Below, piece after piece: positions 37,254 to 47,281 of a stretch of 60,000 nt of DNA. Source of the stretch: Nymphaea colorata (Eukaryota > Streptophyta > Magnoliopsida > Nymphaeales > Nymphaeaceae). The translations under genes and the position numbers were made by a program. The notes under the pieces were generated by a model. That model did no database searches. It was not told the DNA's origin and worked only from the letters and a program-made list of their open reading frames with translations. Every line of letters begins with the position of its first letter. Position 1 is the first letter of the stretch. The DNA is taken from assembly GCF_008831285.2 (NCBI RefSeq), contig NC_045141.1:17286106-17346105 (forward strand), given 5' to 3'.

Positions 37254-37619
37254 ATGGTGGTGGTACATTTGGGACCTGCGATATCAAAGTTTCTGCTGCC
37301 TCAGCTACTGGGGCTGTCCCCACTGTTCTGGCCATTCAATCTCTACGTGCCATTGGCACGCCAGCTCCCCAGCGTGTGCAACGCTGTCTCCTCCACCACC
37401 ACCATCCTCGTCTTCCGCCTCCGTAGGATCATGCTAGACCAGCCGGTGGCTGCTGGTGGCAGAAGCAGCAGCGGCATCAGCCGGTGGGAGAGGGCCATCC
37501 GCTTGCTGCTGCAGCTGCTGAGGTTGGCACCAAGCAGCTCTATCAGAAGAACACCGCCACCTGCCGCTTTGCATCTTCAAAGTGAAACGTTGCATAGCCT
37601 CTCCACCATCACCCTCTGA
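37254..37619 (+). CDS. Uncharacterised 121-aa protein, copy 1 of a tandem pair
   Basis: Intronless frame beginning MVVVHLGPAISKFLLPQLLG and ending LHSLSTITL. I do not recognise the family. The first 60 residues are rich in Leu, Val and Phe with WPFNLYVPLAR, and 44-54 is a second mild hydrophobic patch ending in FRLRRIM, so membrane association is possible but not shown. Residues 67-100 are Ser/Arg-rich with GISRWERAIRLLLQ. The copy at 46916-47281 has exactly the same length, no indel over 366 nt, about 103 of 121 identical residues, and roughly 13 silent against about 20 replacement differences. With about three times more replacement sites than silent sites, this points to moderate purifying selection on this frame. 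The other two plus frames and the minus frames are not kept equally open in both copies. Confidence 0.6.
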   Translation: MVVVHLGPAISKFLLPQLLGLSPLFWPFNLYVPLARQLPSVCNAVSSTTTILVFRLRRIMLDQPVAAGGRSSSGISRWERAIRLLLQLLRLAPSSSIRRTPPPAALHLQSETLHSLSTITL

Positions 37620-37629
37620 TTGGCTGCTC

Positions 37630-37662
37630 TCTCTCTCTCTCTCTCGATTGTGTGTGTGTGTG
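37630..37662. repeat. CT and GT microsatellites after copy 1
   Basis: A CTCTCTCTCTCTCTCTC run and a GTGTGTGTGTGTG run follow the stop codon, separated by GATT. The matching place after copy 2 (47289-47326) has a CT/CCCT run only. Confidence 0.85.
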
Positions 37663-39374
37663 TACATAGGTCGTGTTCTTGGCGCTGGAATCTGATCCCT
37701 GGAGATGATGCTTATGGTTGGATTTGAGTTTCTCTTGTGTGGCAGTATATTTTGTCACCTTTGTTTTTTGGGTTTCGAATTTGATGATCCATTTGAAGTT
37801 GACATGATATTTTCAACATTCATATCGGTCTCTTGTGCTGTAAATTTCATAGTGTGGATTGAAGAACAAAAGTCCAGCCATGTAGGCAGGATGGATCGTG
37901 TAAGCAATTACTTGGGCATATGAAAACAAAATTTATAGTGCTTGAAATTTGGAACGCACAAAAGAAAATCTAATGTAAAAGGCATATGATTTATTGTCCT
38001 TAATTCCCTTGGTTGTAGGAGAAGAAGAGCTTGTGAGTTCATCACCCACATGTAGGAGCCTCTCCTCTCAAAGTTGAAGCAAAATCTCGTAATTGCCTCC
38101 TCCTTGAGAGAAAGTAGCATATAACTGCTACAACTATGGCCTTCGTTAGACTCGCCATTCACTGTACATCAACTCCCTTGAAGGCACAAAGGTTGTCATT
38201 ACCAATCCTTTAAGGCATTGAATATTTGAAGTATTTCCCATCCTCTGATCTTCTGTTCTCGTTGAATAGCATGACATCATCGGCTTAGTTAGAACCACTT
38301 GTTTGATCAATGCTTCCCTGCATCATTCAAACAATTATTTGATAAATGGTTCCCTTTGTAGTACCAGAAAGTCTAGTTCTGCAGTGGAATATGTTGGGCC
38401 TCAATTGCACTAGCTTTGTTTGCCATATTCTGCTAAATCAAGATCATTATCGGTCTTGTTCTCCCATTCTCCGGGCAATCGGCCTACTAGTCATCTTTCT
38501 TTCTATCATCAACTGTTTTGTTATAATTATTGCTTTAGGCCATTGGTACTCAAGTTTGGCTTGCCTTGATGCATACGCCAATCAAGCAGTTGGCGTTGGT
38601 AAGCCTGGTGTTCAGATTTTTTGGGTTGCCTTAATGTGTTAATCAAGCTCCAGATTGCCAAGTCTTGCACCCCTATCTCTTATTCAACCCATGGCTGCTA
38701 GCCACCATAAAGCGGCACCACTCTACTTGAATCTTCATGCTATGAGATTTCCAGCAATCGAAGGTGAATGTGTATCCAAGAACGATCATGCGATGCTCGT
38801 TGGTTGGTATGACACGTTTAATTAGGTGTGGGCTGTTATCCATCTCTGGGATTAGCCCAATGGATAGGGCCGCAGCTGTAGGTGGCTAGTTTTTGTTTAG
38901 CGTTCTTGGCTTAAACTTTATGCAGTGCCGCAAAGAAGGGTTGGAGCTTCTGCTCTTTTTGTTGTCGTAAGATTCTTTCTACTCAAAAGAAATGTGTGGG
39001 CAGTTATACAGCCCTACAAAATGTATTTATTTACATGTTGATGATCTCCAACCATTTACTATTTTCATGTCCATTCATGTGCTTAGTGTCCCCGAATCAT
39101 TTCATTCTATATTTGAAGGGCCTAGGATTTCTTTGGATTAGTTTCCGGCAGCCAAAATTTATGGCTCTGCTCCTACATTAGAGATAATCAGGGCAGACAA
39201 AGCAGCTTGGGCCTGCCTTCGTTTTAGTTTATGAAAGTGTTTTTCAAAAAGCTGCAATTTTTTTGGAAAATAACTTGTGCAGCCATCTTTCAGATATTTA
39301 ACTGCAAGTTTTTGTGCAGCTAAAGTCTCTCTCTCTCTCTCTCCCTCTCTAACTTTTTTTTTTTGGGAGAAGGG

Positions 39375-39826
39375 TGTTGGAAAATAAACCTGCTGAAGAC
39401 TCTTTAGGGTCTGATCGTCGTCTCAGCAAGTCGTTCCACCGTGGAAGCAGCAAGTCCACCATCAGTAGCGATTCAAGCGCACAGCACCTGTGAACAAGAG
39501 AAGAAGAAAGAAAGAAACAAAAAGAGCAATGGATTTTCGGGTTTACTTCGGGGAGGCGCTCCAATGTCGATCTCATGATCAACCTTCTCATGGATGTGAG
39601 CTGGGTCTTTATATTCCACCTCCCAGGATTTCCCAAATCCTAGCATCGGTTATGGCCAGAGAAATGCTTGGCAATCTCGTGAATGGTAATAAATAAGACT
39701 TTAATTCTGTTTAATGAAAACTTTAATTTCGAAATCAGTTTTCTTTCTTAACTTAATCTCGTAACTCCAATTTGGCCCAATTGCAGTTACGAAGTGAATG
39801 ATAGGGCTCAGGGCCACTATCCAACA
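39375..39826 (-). repeat. 3' LTR (left) of the retrotransposon
   Basis: 452 bp, TGTTGG...CCAACA, same length as the right LTR. It lies next to the polypurine tract, so it is the 3' LTR in the element's own minus-strand sense. Confidence 0.92.
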
Positions 39827-39836
39827 TCTCCCACTT
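39827..39836 (-). other. Polypurine tract
   Basis: Minus strand reads AAGTGGGAGA directly before the LTR, the usual Copia arrangement. Confidence 0.75.
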
Positions 39837-40829
39837 GGCCATGAGACCGCCAGTTTGCTTCCACTATGTGTGGGTTTCCTTGATTTCTAGTTACGAGGTT
39901 TTCCATAATTGGTTTGTCCATTGTAACTTCAATTTTCGTTCAATGTTTGTAGCGAGGCTTTCCTTTCAACGGTTTTCCATTGCAGCCTTTCAAGTACTCA
40001 ATATATTCTATAGTTGTTACGAGGTTTTCTTCATGCACAAGTACTTCCATTGTAACTTAATCACATGTAGACCACAAGTTTTACATAAAAATTATCAAGA
40101 ATTCTCTTGATAATAAAGCTAACAATCAGGTACGCATTTGAAATGCACATATATATTTTGTTCCTATTCAAAAATGAAAATCAACCTGAATACTTTTCAA
40201 CCTCCTCACAAAGAGGCAAACCAAGATGTTCTTAGTCCTATACGAACTAAATGTTTGGCAAATAAATCATTTGGAATTCCTTTTGTTAAAAAGGCTAACA
40301 ATCATATGAATATATCTTTGTTCAATCATATATTTAAAAAACATTTAATTGTCTTAAAACAAGGCCAACCTGGACTTTCTTAAAATATATACTGACAAGC
40401 CAAATTAATAGCTTGTAACATGTCCAACACCCAAACCAATATACATGAAAGCACATGGTATATTTTTCTTTTATTGTTTTCCACAATTACTTAACTCCTT
40501 AAACAACAGGAGTTCCACAACTTTCATTCTAAATTCATGCATTACATAATCATATGACAAAACATGTATTTGTTTTCTAACAAAGCAAATGGCATATTCA
40601 AGTGTGCTCCCACTTTTCAAATGTTTACATAACCATCAACTTGATTAGCAACGGCTAATCTTTATTATGACTATAACAAAACGAGCAATTAACTCATAGT
40701 CTATTATACAAGCACTTTTCATCTTGTATAATTTTCATCAATATACATAGCTCCACCAACAAATGCATGCATCAATAATTCAAATATCTCAATTCAAGTA
40801 TTCACAAGATGATCATTGAGATCACTAAT

Positions 40830-41365
40830 AAGCTTCAGTTGGTTCATTACCAAACTGATTCTCAGTCGGTTCATTACATGACCGTTTATTAGCATATTCA
40901 ATCGATCAAACTTGATCATTAAATAAATAATCGGTTCTTTTGCATGCAACAATGTTTCAAATATGACCATGGAGCTCTTGACTTTCGTGACTATTATCAA
41001 TGTCTAAAGAATAGAAGAATTTGGACTCAGTTGGTTATTTCCCTAACTGATCCATAAATCAATCCACAAGATGATCAATGAACTCAGTACTCGGTCGGTT
41101 CATTACCGGACTGATTCTCAGACAAATCTTGTTCAGTTAGCTCATTACCAAACTGTTCCTCAGTCGGTTCATTGTCAAACTGATCTTCATATGAATCATG
41201 TTTAGTTGGTTCATTACCAAACTGTTCCTCAGTCGGTTCATTGCCAGACTGATCTTCATATGAATCATGTGCAGTTGGTTCATTGTCAAACTGTTCTCCA
41301 GTCGGTTCGTTGCCAGACTGATCTTCATACGAATCATGTTCAGTTGGTTCATTACCAAACTGTAG
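40830..41365. repeat. Tandem repeat, about 66 bp period, inside the retrotransposon
   Basis: CAGTTGGTTCATTACCAAACTG and CAGTCGGTTCATTGCCAGACTGATCTTCATATGAATCATG alternate several times between about 41100 and 41365, with more diverged copies to the left. Confidence 0.85.
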
Positions 41366-41485
41366 CGGTGTATCCTCTGGCTCAATCAGAAGAGGGAATG
41401 GTAAATCCTTTTCATCTACAACTTGGGTTGAGCAATATATAAAAAAAGTCAGAGTTTCATCCGGTCGAGCGACAACTTCTAGAGT
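41084..41485 (-). pseudogene. Pol remnant: integrase tail followed by acidic 22-aa repeats
   Basis: A 133-codon minus-strand frame with no ATG, ending in TGA at 41084-41086. Near its start, STQVVDEKDLPFPL resembles the Copia integrase C-terminal motif (S-R-H-V-x-F-D-E-x-x-F-P-F) with one residue apparently missing. It then runs into imperfect repeats of about 66 bp (22 aa) such as QSGNEPTEEQFGNEPTKHDS, rich in Glu, Asp and Asn. In Copia polyproteins an acidic linker of variable length separates integrase from reverse transcriptase, which fits; no reverse transcriptase follows. Decayed copies of the repeat continue down to about 40830. Confidence 0.5.
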
Positions 41486-42045
41486 TCAGAGCAACGGATG
41501 AGCCATCAGTCGGCCTTAACGGAGCGATAGGCAGGGGTCTACTGGTTAGGAACAAAAAATGAAATAAAACGGCAGAGGAAGAAAGCAAACAAATGGGTCG
41601 AAAGATTAAAACTTTTCTCTTGCTAAGACAGATGGAAGGTACACGTTTTTATATTCTATATCTTTGTTTTATATTGAGCCTCTCCTCCAGCTGCACGGTA
41701 GAGCCGGCAATCTGTTGCTCAGATAGCAGGCAATTTCTAGCTAGAGGACAACTCGAAAGTAATCATCTCCGATTTCTTATTATACTCAGTGTTTTCTTTC
41801 AAAACTCTAGCGTCAAAATCATGGAAAGACGTCTAGAGCACAATATTGATCTATGGTTCTCTCAAACTTAGAGATACAGTACACATAGTGCAGCGATGTA
41901 AATCAAAACAAAAAAACATTCATTTGTTCCGTCTAGCATGCTTCATATAATCTATTTGATACCTAGCATGCTTTCATGTCAATATACTTATGCACAGAGG
42001 CAGCGGAGAGATCGGAACAGGCTTACTTAGGAGACAAAGAATTGT

Positions 42046-42059
42046 GGTTCTGATACCAA
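42046..42059 (-). other. Primer binding site
   Basis: Minus strand reads TTGGTATCAGAACC just inside the 5' LTR, one base away from a near match to the complement of the 3' end of plant initiator tRNA-Met (TGGTATCAGAGC). Confidence 0.8.
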
Positions 42060-42511
42060 TGTTGGAAAATAAACCTGCGGAAGACTCTTTAGGGTCTGAT
42101 CGTCGTCTCAGCAAGTCGTTCAACCGTGGAAGCAGCAAGTCCACCATCAGTAGCGATTCAAGCGCACAGCACCTGTGAACAAGAGAAGAAGAAAGAAAGA
42201 AACAAAAAGAGCAATGGATTTTTGGGTTTACTTTGGGGAGGCACTCCAATGTCGATCTCATGATCAACCTTCTCATGGATGTGAGCTGGGTCTTTATAGT
42301 CCACCTCCCAGGATTTCCCAAATCTCAGCGTCGGTTATGGCCAGAGAAATGCTTGGCAATCTCGTGAATGGTAATAAATAAGACTTTAATTTTGTTTAAT
42401 GAAAACTTTAATTTGGAAATCAGTTTTCTTTCTTAACTTAATCTCGTAACTCCAATTTGGCCCAATTGCAGTTACGAAGTGAATGATAGGGCTCAGGGCC
42501 ACTATCCAACA
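42060..42511 (-). repeat. 5' LTR (right) of the retrotransposon
   Basis: 452 bp partner of 39375-39826. It would hold the element's promoter on the minus strand. It is followed directly by the target duplication AAGGG. Confidence 0.92.
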
Positions 42512-42770
42512 AAGGGCAACGGAGGGGTTTCACTTAACAGTGTTTTCTTGGTGTGCTTTCTTGGTGTGCATGGTTGCTCAAGTGTGATCTTGTAATAAGG
42601 TCTTGTCTACATTTCACTTGTGATCTCTCTCATTATGATCTCTTGGAACATGAGAACTCATGGGCACTTCTCCCAGCTGCCGAATCGGATCAAATTGAAT
42701 AGCTTATGTACTACCACGCGAATAGTGCTTTAGAACTATTCTTGCTGACCACTTCACGTATCAAGTTCAT

Positions 42771-42870
<100 letters not shown>

Positions 42871-43320
42871 GTTTATGTTCAACAAATTTGACTAGTACAA
42901 TCAGTCCATTTTTTTCTACTTCTTTACATTTTACTTTATAAATGTGATCTTTACATCTAAAACATTAAAGATTTCGTTTTAGATGTTTAGATAAATTTTG
43001 AAAATAAATGGGTTAAATTTTTATTGCATTTAGGACTCATTGTACGTGTCCAGAAGGCATGTTTTTATGTGGATGTGTATGACGAACACGGAGATGAGAT
43101 TGCATTTTTCTTTTGTTAGTTTTTTTTTTTTCTTTTCTCTTTAAGAGAGGCATATGAGCCATTTCAGGCACCCGAACTCTTTCCCTTTGGCGCTGGAAGG
43201 CGAACACATAACCTTCTTCAGCATTTGCCGAGAAAAATGGGGATTGTTGTTAACCATAAAAGCAAATTTATAATCTCACCTAAAGAGTAATTCTCCGTCG
43301 TCAACTGGGTTGGTGCTGCA

Positions 43321-43629
43321 TTGCATGATGAGGGAGACGGAGAGGGTATATGGTGGCCAGCAGATGCAACTCCGGGTAGAAGCGCCGGCGATCGGATGAC
43401 CCCACTCTCTCTCACACACATTCTCACAGAGCATACAGTCGCCGGCGCCGACGATGCTACGGAATTGATTGATTTTCATGTCTTTTATCCTACACAGATT
43501 ACAAAGTGGAATCGAGAAAAGTTTGGCAGAGACAGAGAGCTGCAACTCCATAGTTTGGAGCTTGCGAATGTGCTCGTCTGGAGGTCATCAAAGCGTTTCA
43601 ATTGTCCTTTACATCAAAGCAGTGATTAG
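43321..43629 (+). CDS. Candidate short coding frame, unit 2 copy (unrecognised)
   Basis: A 102-codon frame sharing AGADDATELIDFHVF and PTQITKWNREK, then RELQ, SLELANVL and RSS, with 32637-32909. Compared with that copy it has two in-frame gains (Arg-Asp and His). The N-terminal part is different and probably not homologous coding sequence. No domain is recognised. Confidence 0.3.
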   Translation: MHDEGDGEGIWWPADATPGRSAGDRMTPLSLTHILTEHTVAGADDATELIDFHVFYPTQITKWNREKFGRDRELQLHSLELANVLVWRSSKRFNCPLHQSSD

Positions 43630-43672
43630 TGGATGATATCAAAAGGACGGTCCCGTCTACTCTTTGACGCGT

Positions 43673-43912
43673 TTAGCAATTCATCACGTCCATATCTTGT
43701 GCCAGATAGTGGAATAAGTCAGTCATGATCAACGCAACTGCAATTTGTAGCTCCTGCTCCCAGTCAGAGTACATCTGGTTAAACAGGGCTCGTGATGGAC
43801 TTGAATGGGGACTCTTGCCTAAGCTGATACTTCTTCGGTCCTATTTGCTTATGAAGCTGCCACAGGAACCCAATGTTGGACATCTCAAGCGACGACCAGC
43901 AAAACTTTGTTA
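43673..43912 (-). pseudogene. Gene relic, unit 2 copy (unrecognised family)
   Basis: Minus strand encodes EMSNIGFLWQLHKQIGPKKY then RQESPFKSITSPV followed by an in-frame TAA. Shifting the frame restores NQMYSDWEQELQIAVALIM then TDLFHYLAQDMDVMNC and TAA. The same parts are in unit 1 at 32957-33240. The stop and frame change indicate decay. A pyrimidine-rich stretch and CAG precede the segment on the minus strand and could be an old acceptor. Confidence 0.35.
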
Positions 43913-44305
43913 CTGCCCAATAAGAACAAGACAGAAAAGGCAGTAGCAAAGCAGCTGTCAGCTTTCTTCTGTTTTTCATTCTGTTCCTTGCAGACAACAA
44001 TTGGCGTGGAGCTTGAGAACAACTGACATCAACGAAGGTGTGGTTAGGCTAATCCATTAATTCCAGTACTGTTACTTTTTCATGAATTTGTCTAAAAAAA
44101 TAAATGTTTCATGAATTTGTCTAAAAAAATAAAGCATGAAACACTTGTTGTGGCATCTTATGAATTTACTACATTTTTTAGCAGACGGTTACTTTTATCA
44201 AAGAGTATGGTTTGCTTTTGATACTATAGTGTCCCTTCTATTGCACTTCAACTTCAATTGAGCATCTTGTGGTTATCTTGTGGTTAAGTGTATTGGAAAA
44301 AGGTA

Positions 44306-44306
<1 letters not shown>

Positions 44307-44354
<48 letters not shown>
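44307..44354. repeat. (TA)n microsatellite
   Basis: About 24 TA units at the right end of a block of some 320 bp that unit 1 lacks; homology with unit 1 resumes at GAAAACGTTAGGC. Confidence 0.95.
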
Positions 44355-44358
<4 letters not shown>

Positions 44359-44959
44359 ACGTTAGGCAGGTGATTTGGAAAACTTTGAAACATAAGCTGT
44401 GTTTTGTAATATGCTCAAACCTTGGGCGTTTTTTTAGATTTTTTCAAGGTCTAGGTTATTAATTTTTATCCCTTTTTTTGTAACGGATGTCTCCAAAATG
44501 ATGATTTGACGTCCGATGTTTTTGCTGTTGAAAACCTAACGCCCCGTACTTTGTAAAATTCATGTTTAAATAATAAACATCACATAAGCAACCCGATTTG
44601 GAGACATTTGCAATCTCCATTATCTGTCTTTATATGAACAATATCGATCAACATGACAAAGGGTCAACATCTTGAGCGTAAATCATGTGATTTGGAGGGT
44701 CTCATCATCTTGTGCATTATAAAGAGTTGGGGACATCAATTGAATGGTCATTTGTCCTACACATTCTCCTCCTCTTTTTTTTATTCTTGGGCACGTTTGA
44801 TCTCACTGTAGACTGAAAATAATATTCAAAATTTTGAAACCGTCCGTTTTCCAAAGGGAATGAAAAAAAAAATCACCGTTGAGCCTAATTCCTGAAGTAT
44901 GTTTTAGAAATTTTGTTTTATCATGGGGCAGAATGAAAATTCTAAACCAAAAATTTAGC

Positions 44960-46350
44960 TGTTGCTTCTAGCGCATCAATGAACCAGACAATTGCCCACC
45001 TAACCAGAAAGGGAGACAGAGGCAGAAGAGAGAAAGGAAAGGAGGGACAGAGGCAGAAGAGAGAAAGGAAAGGAGGGAGAGGCCGACGACCGATGGTTTT
45101 CTTCCAGTCTCAAAAAATGGCAGCCCAGAGTGCATGTGTAATTAAAGCCTAAGTTGTGGCTGAATGCAATTGCGCGCAAGACAGAATGTAAGATGTACAT
45201 CAGCTTTCACCAATACACGACCAAAGGTGGAAAGGTGGAAGGTAGAGTGACAATGGGTAAAAAAAAAGGTCCAGGCAGAAGTTGATCGTTGAAATGATAA
45301 TTGAAGAATGACAATGGAAAAAAAAAATTACATTGAAAAAAATAAATTTTTTTAATTGCGCCATGTATTTTTTGGATTTGAATTCAATTTGGTTCTACTC
45401 GGATCCAGAGGTTGAGCTGTCGGCCCGTTCTTAAAAAAAATCTTGGTTCTGTCCCTGAGTCCAGGTTCTCGAGATAGTCAATGATATGACTTACAAGAAG
45501 AAAACAGGCAAAGGCAGTAGCAGCACAGAAAGGACCAACAAACTAAAGAGCTCGACAAGAAAGCCAATGAACAAAAGGACCAAAAAAAAAGCAAAGTAAC
45601 AAAAGGTAAGCCACTTAAGGGCACTTAAAAGGAGGTAAAGAAAGAAAAGAAAGAAAGGGAGGACGTCAATAATGCCAGTCAAAAAATTGAAAGTTGATGG
45701 GTGTAAGGGTAGGTGAGATCAGTTATATTGGGCGGGGATGTCATACTTGAAGATGTCATACTTGAAGTAAATGGAGGCAAATAAAGGGGAATCATAGTAA
45801 TCAAAGGCCACAACCAAGAGGTTCACAGAGCTAAATTGCTACCACAAAGGTCAGGAATCTCAACATCTCATATTCATTGATGGTAAGTGACAACTTTCCA
45901 TCGAACAAGGCAGTTGGAAGGACGGTCTCCGCTTCAAAGGAATTAGTAGAAAATGCAATCTTGCCAGCGAAAAGTGGGAGTTAGAGACTTATAAAGAGCA
46001 AGAGCATGCATATTAATGAAGGGCATGAAATGCTTAGCTGAAGTGATATTGCCGAAAAGAAAACCAGCTTGCTCTGCGAACCTTGGGGATGGGCCAGCAT
46101 GTGCTCTTCGAGGGCGTAGGGAGGAGGGAGAGATGAGAAGGCCAAAATAATCAAAAGTAAGGCTAAAAGATTTGCAGTTAAAGCAGGCCTTAGCGACAAG
46201 GGTAGTAGCTGGGTCTGGGTGAATGACAGAAAGCCTCATACTCGGAGGGTTGACAAAAAAGATAAGAGGCGAACTCAAACCAGGAAAGGGTGAAGGAAGA
46301 AAGCGAAAAAGAAGCCGGAAATGAAAGAAAAATCGGGCATACATTTTGGA
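44960..46350. other. Diverged middle part of unit 2, no gene recognised
   Basis: Purine-rich plus strand with a 38 bp direct repeat at 45024-45080 (AGAGGCAGAAGAGAGAAAGG followed by AAAGGAGGGA). Minus-strand frames at 45943-46344 show weak resemblance to the 35366-35714 frames of unit 1 but are broken. Confidence 0.35.
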
Positions 46351-46509
46351 ACATTTTCACTCTGACCCATTACTGTAGATAAATTTTTGAAATGATGGTT
46401 TCTGATTTTAAAAGAATTATGTTGTCAGCCCACTTTTTTTTAATAAATTCTAAAATAGGTTAAGATTCCAAAAACCCCAACATTTTTTCCTCCACGACTA
46501 TCAAACAAT

Positions 46510-46831
46510 GGAACATGAACCTAGGTATTTTGATCCACCCAAAAGACACAGGAAGTCATTTTAGTAAATGGGAGCACGTTTCGCCTTGCAGCCATTACAC
46601 AATCAAAATTCTGTAATTCTCCTTTCAAATTTCTGATTCTTACATTGGAGAGAAAGCCAATTTGAGAGGAAAAGAACCCGCCAACCACCAATCTACCGTG
46701 CTTCTCTGCCTACCCTCGTCCTTCTCTCTTTCCTACTTTGTCCTATCAAAACCATGTCAATCTTTTTCATTCTCTTTCTTTCTCGTTGATAAATCAGAAT
46801 CAATGGACTCCCCTCAATCAGAATCAACGGA

Positions 46832-46883
<52 letters not shown>

Positions 46884-46915
46884 TGTGTGTTCATTTGGCA
46901 TCATCAGAGCAAAAG
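46510..46915 (+). promoter_or_regulatory. 5' region of the 121-aa gene, copy 2
   Basis: This aligns with 36860-37253 upstream of copy 1. It contains a long (CT)n(GT)n microsatellite (about 46838-46890), where copy 1 has only diverged CT-rich sequence, so the two leaders differ chiefly in repeat content close to the start codon. Confidence 0.45.
46838..46890. repeat. (CT)n(GT)n microsatellite in the leader of copy 2
   Basis: About 14 CT units are joined to about 12 GT units, ending 25 bp before the ATG of the 121-aa frame. If transcribed, it would be part of the 5' UTR. Confidence 0.95.
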
Positions 46916-47281
46916 ATGGTGGTGGTACATTTGGGAGCTGCAATGTCAAAGGTGCTACTGCTGCAGCTATTTGGGTTGTCTCCACTGTTCTGGCCCTTCA
47001 ACCTCTACCTGCCACTGGCCCGCCATCTTCCCAGCGTGTGCACCGCTGTCACCTCCACCACCACCACCCTCGCCTTCCGCCTCCGCAGGATCATGCTCGA
47101 TCCGCCGGTAGGTGCTGGTGGCAGAAGCAGCAGCGGCATCAGCCGGTGGGAGAGGGCCATCCGCTTGCTGCTGCAGGAGCTGAGGTTGGCACCAAGCAGC
47201 TCTACCAGAAGAACACTGCCACCTGCCGCTTTGCATCTTCAAAGTGAAGCCTTGCATACCCTCTCCACCATCACCCTCTGA
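46916..47281 (+). CDS. Uncharacterised 121-aa protein, copy 2 of a tandem pair
   Basis: Begins MVVVHLGAAMSKVLLLQLFG and ends LHTLSTITL. Same length as copy 1 with 18 replacements, 13 of them in the first 66 residues; the stretch RSSSGISRWERAIRLLLQ is unchanged. An in-frame upstream ATG at 46871 would add 15 residues read from the GT microsatellite. I prefer 46916 because it is the start shared with copy 1. Function unknown; the hydrophobic first half with FWPFNLYLPLAR suggests a membrane-associated or secreted small protein, but no clear signal peptide is seen. No intron is needed. Both copies being open argues against a simple pseudogene pair. Confidence 0.6.
   Translation: MVVVHLGAAMSKVLLLQLFGLSPLFWPFNLYLPLARHLPSVCTAVTSTTTTLAFRLRRIMLDPPVGAGGRSSSGISRWERAIRLLLQELRLAPSSSTRRTLPPAALHLQSEALHTLSTITL

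Larger units (their letters stand above)
31586..39305 (+). repeat. Segmental duplication, unit 1 (about 7.7 kb)
   Basis: This block recurs in the same orientation directly downstream. Shared landmarks in the same order include TTTTTGTGCAGCT at the left edge, CTCAAGTGTGATCTTGTAATAA, AGGACTCATT, the ELIDFHVF frame, GAAAACGTTAGGC, the promoter and coding region of the 121-aa gene, and TTTTGGAAAATAACTTGTG at the right edge. The stretch 34.2-36.4 kb aligns only patchily with unit 2. The left edge lies just before the presumed kinesin poly(A) signal, so the duplication took the end of the kinesin transcription unit with it. Confidence 0.85.
39375..42511 (-). mobile_element. Non-autonomous Copia-type LTR retrotransposon, 3137 bp
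   Basis: Two direct 452 bp LTRs (39375-39826 and 42060-42511) begin TGTTGG and end CCAACA. AAGGG flanks the element on both sides (39370-39374 and 42512-42516), and the empty site GAGAAGGGCAAGGG is preserved in unit 1 near 31657-31670. The primer site is next to the right LTR on the minus strand (TTGGTATCAGAACC, like initiator tRNA-Met) and the polypurine tract AAGTGGGAGA abuts the left LTR, so it is transcribed on the minus strand. The LTRs differ at about 11 positions by eye. The 2.2 kb interior lacks recognisable gag, protease, reverse transcriptase and RNase H; it keeps only what looks like an integrase C-terminal tail followed by an acidic repeat. Confidence 0.93.

Noticed and set aside
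37620-38642. Possible downstream exons of the 121-aa gene (for example the 98-codon frame at 38346)
   Set aside because: The matching stretch of unit 2 has different frameshifts and stops, so no common coding frame survives.
38855-38900. tRNA-like A box (TAGCCCAATGGATAGGG)
   Set aside because: No B box (GGTTCGANTCC) at the right spacing and no cloverleaf can be folded; not conserved in unit 2.
39490-39696. Frames inside the LTRs (MNKRRRKKETKRAMDF..., also at 42175-42381)
   Set aside because: They are the same LTR sequence twice; plus-strand frames run antisense to the element and have no known function.
46738-47247. 169-codon plus-strand frame overlapping the 121-aa gene
   Set aside because: In copy 1 the matching frame stops early (at 37426), and the frame begins in CT/GT microsatellite sequence; the 121-codon frame is the one kept in both units.
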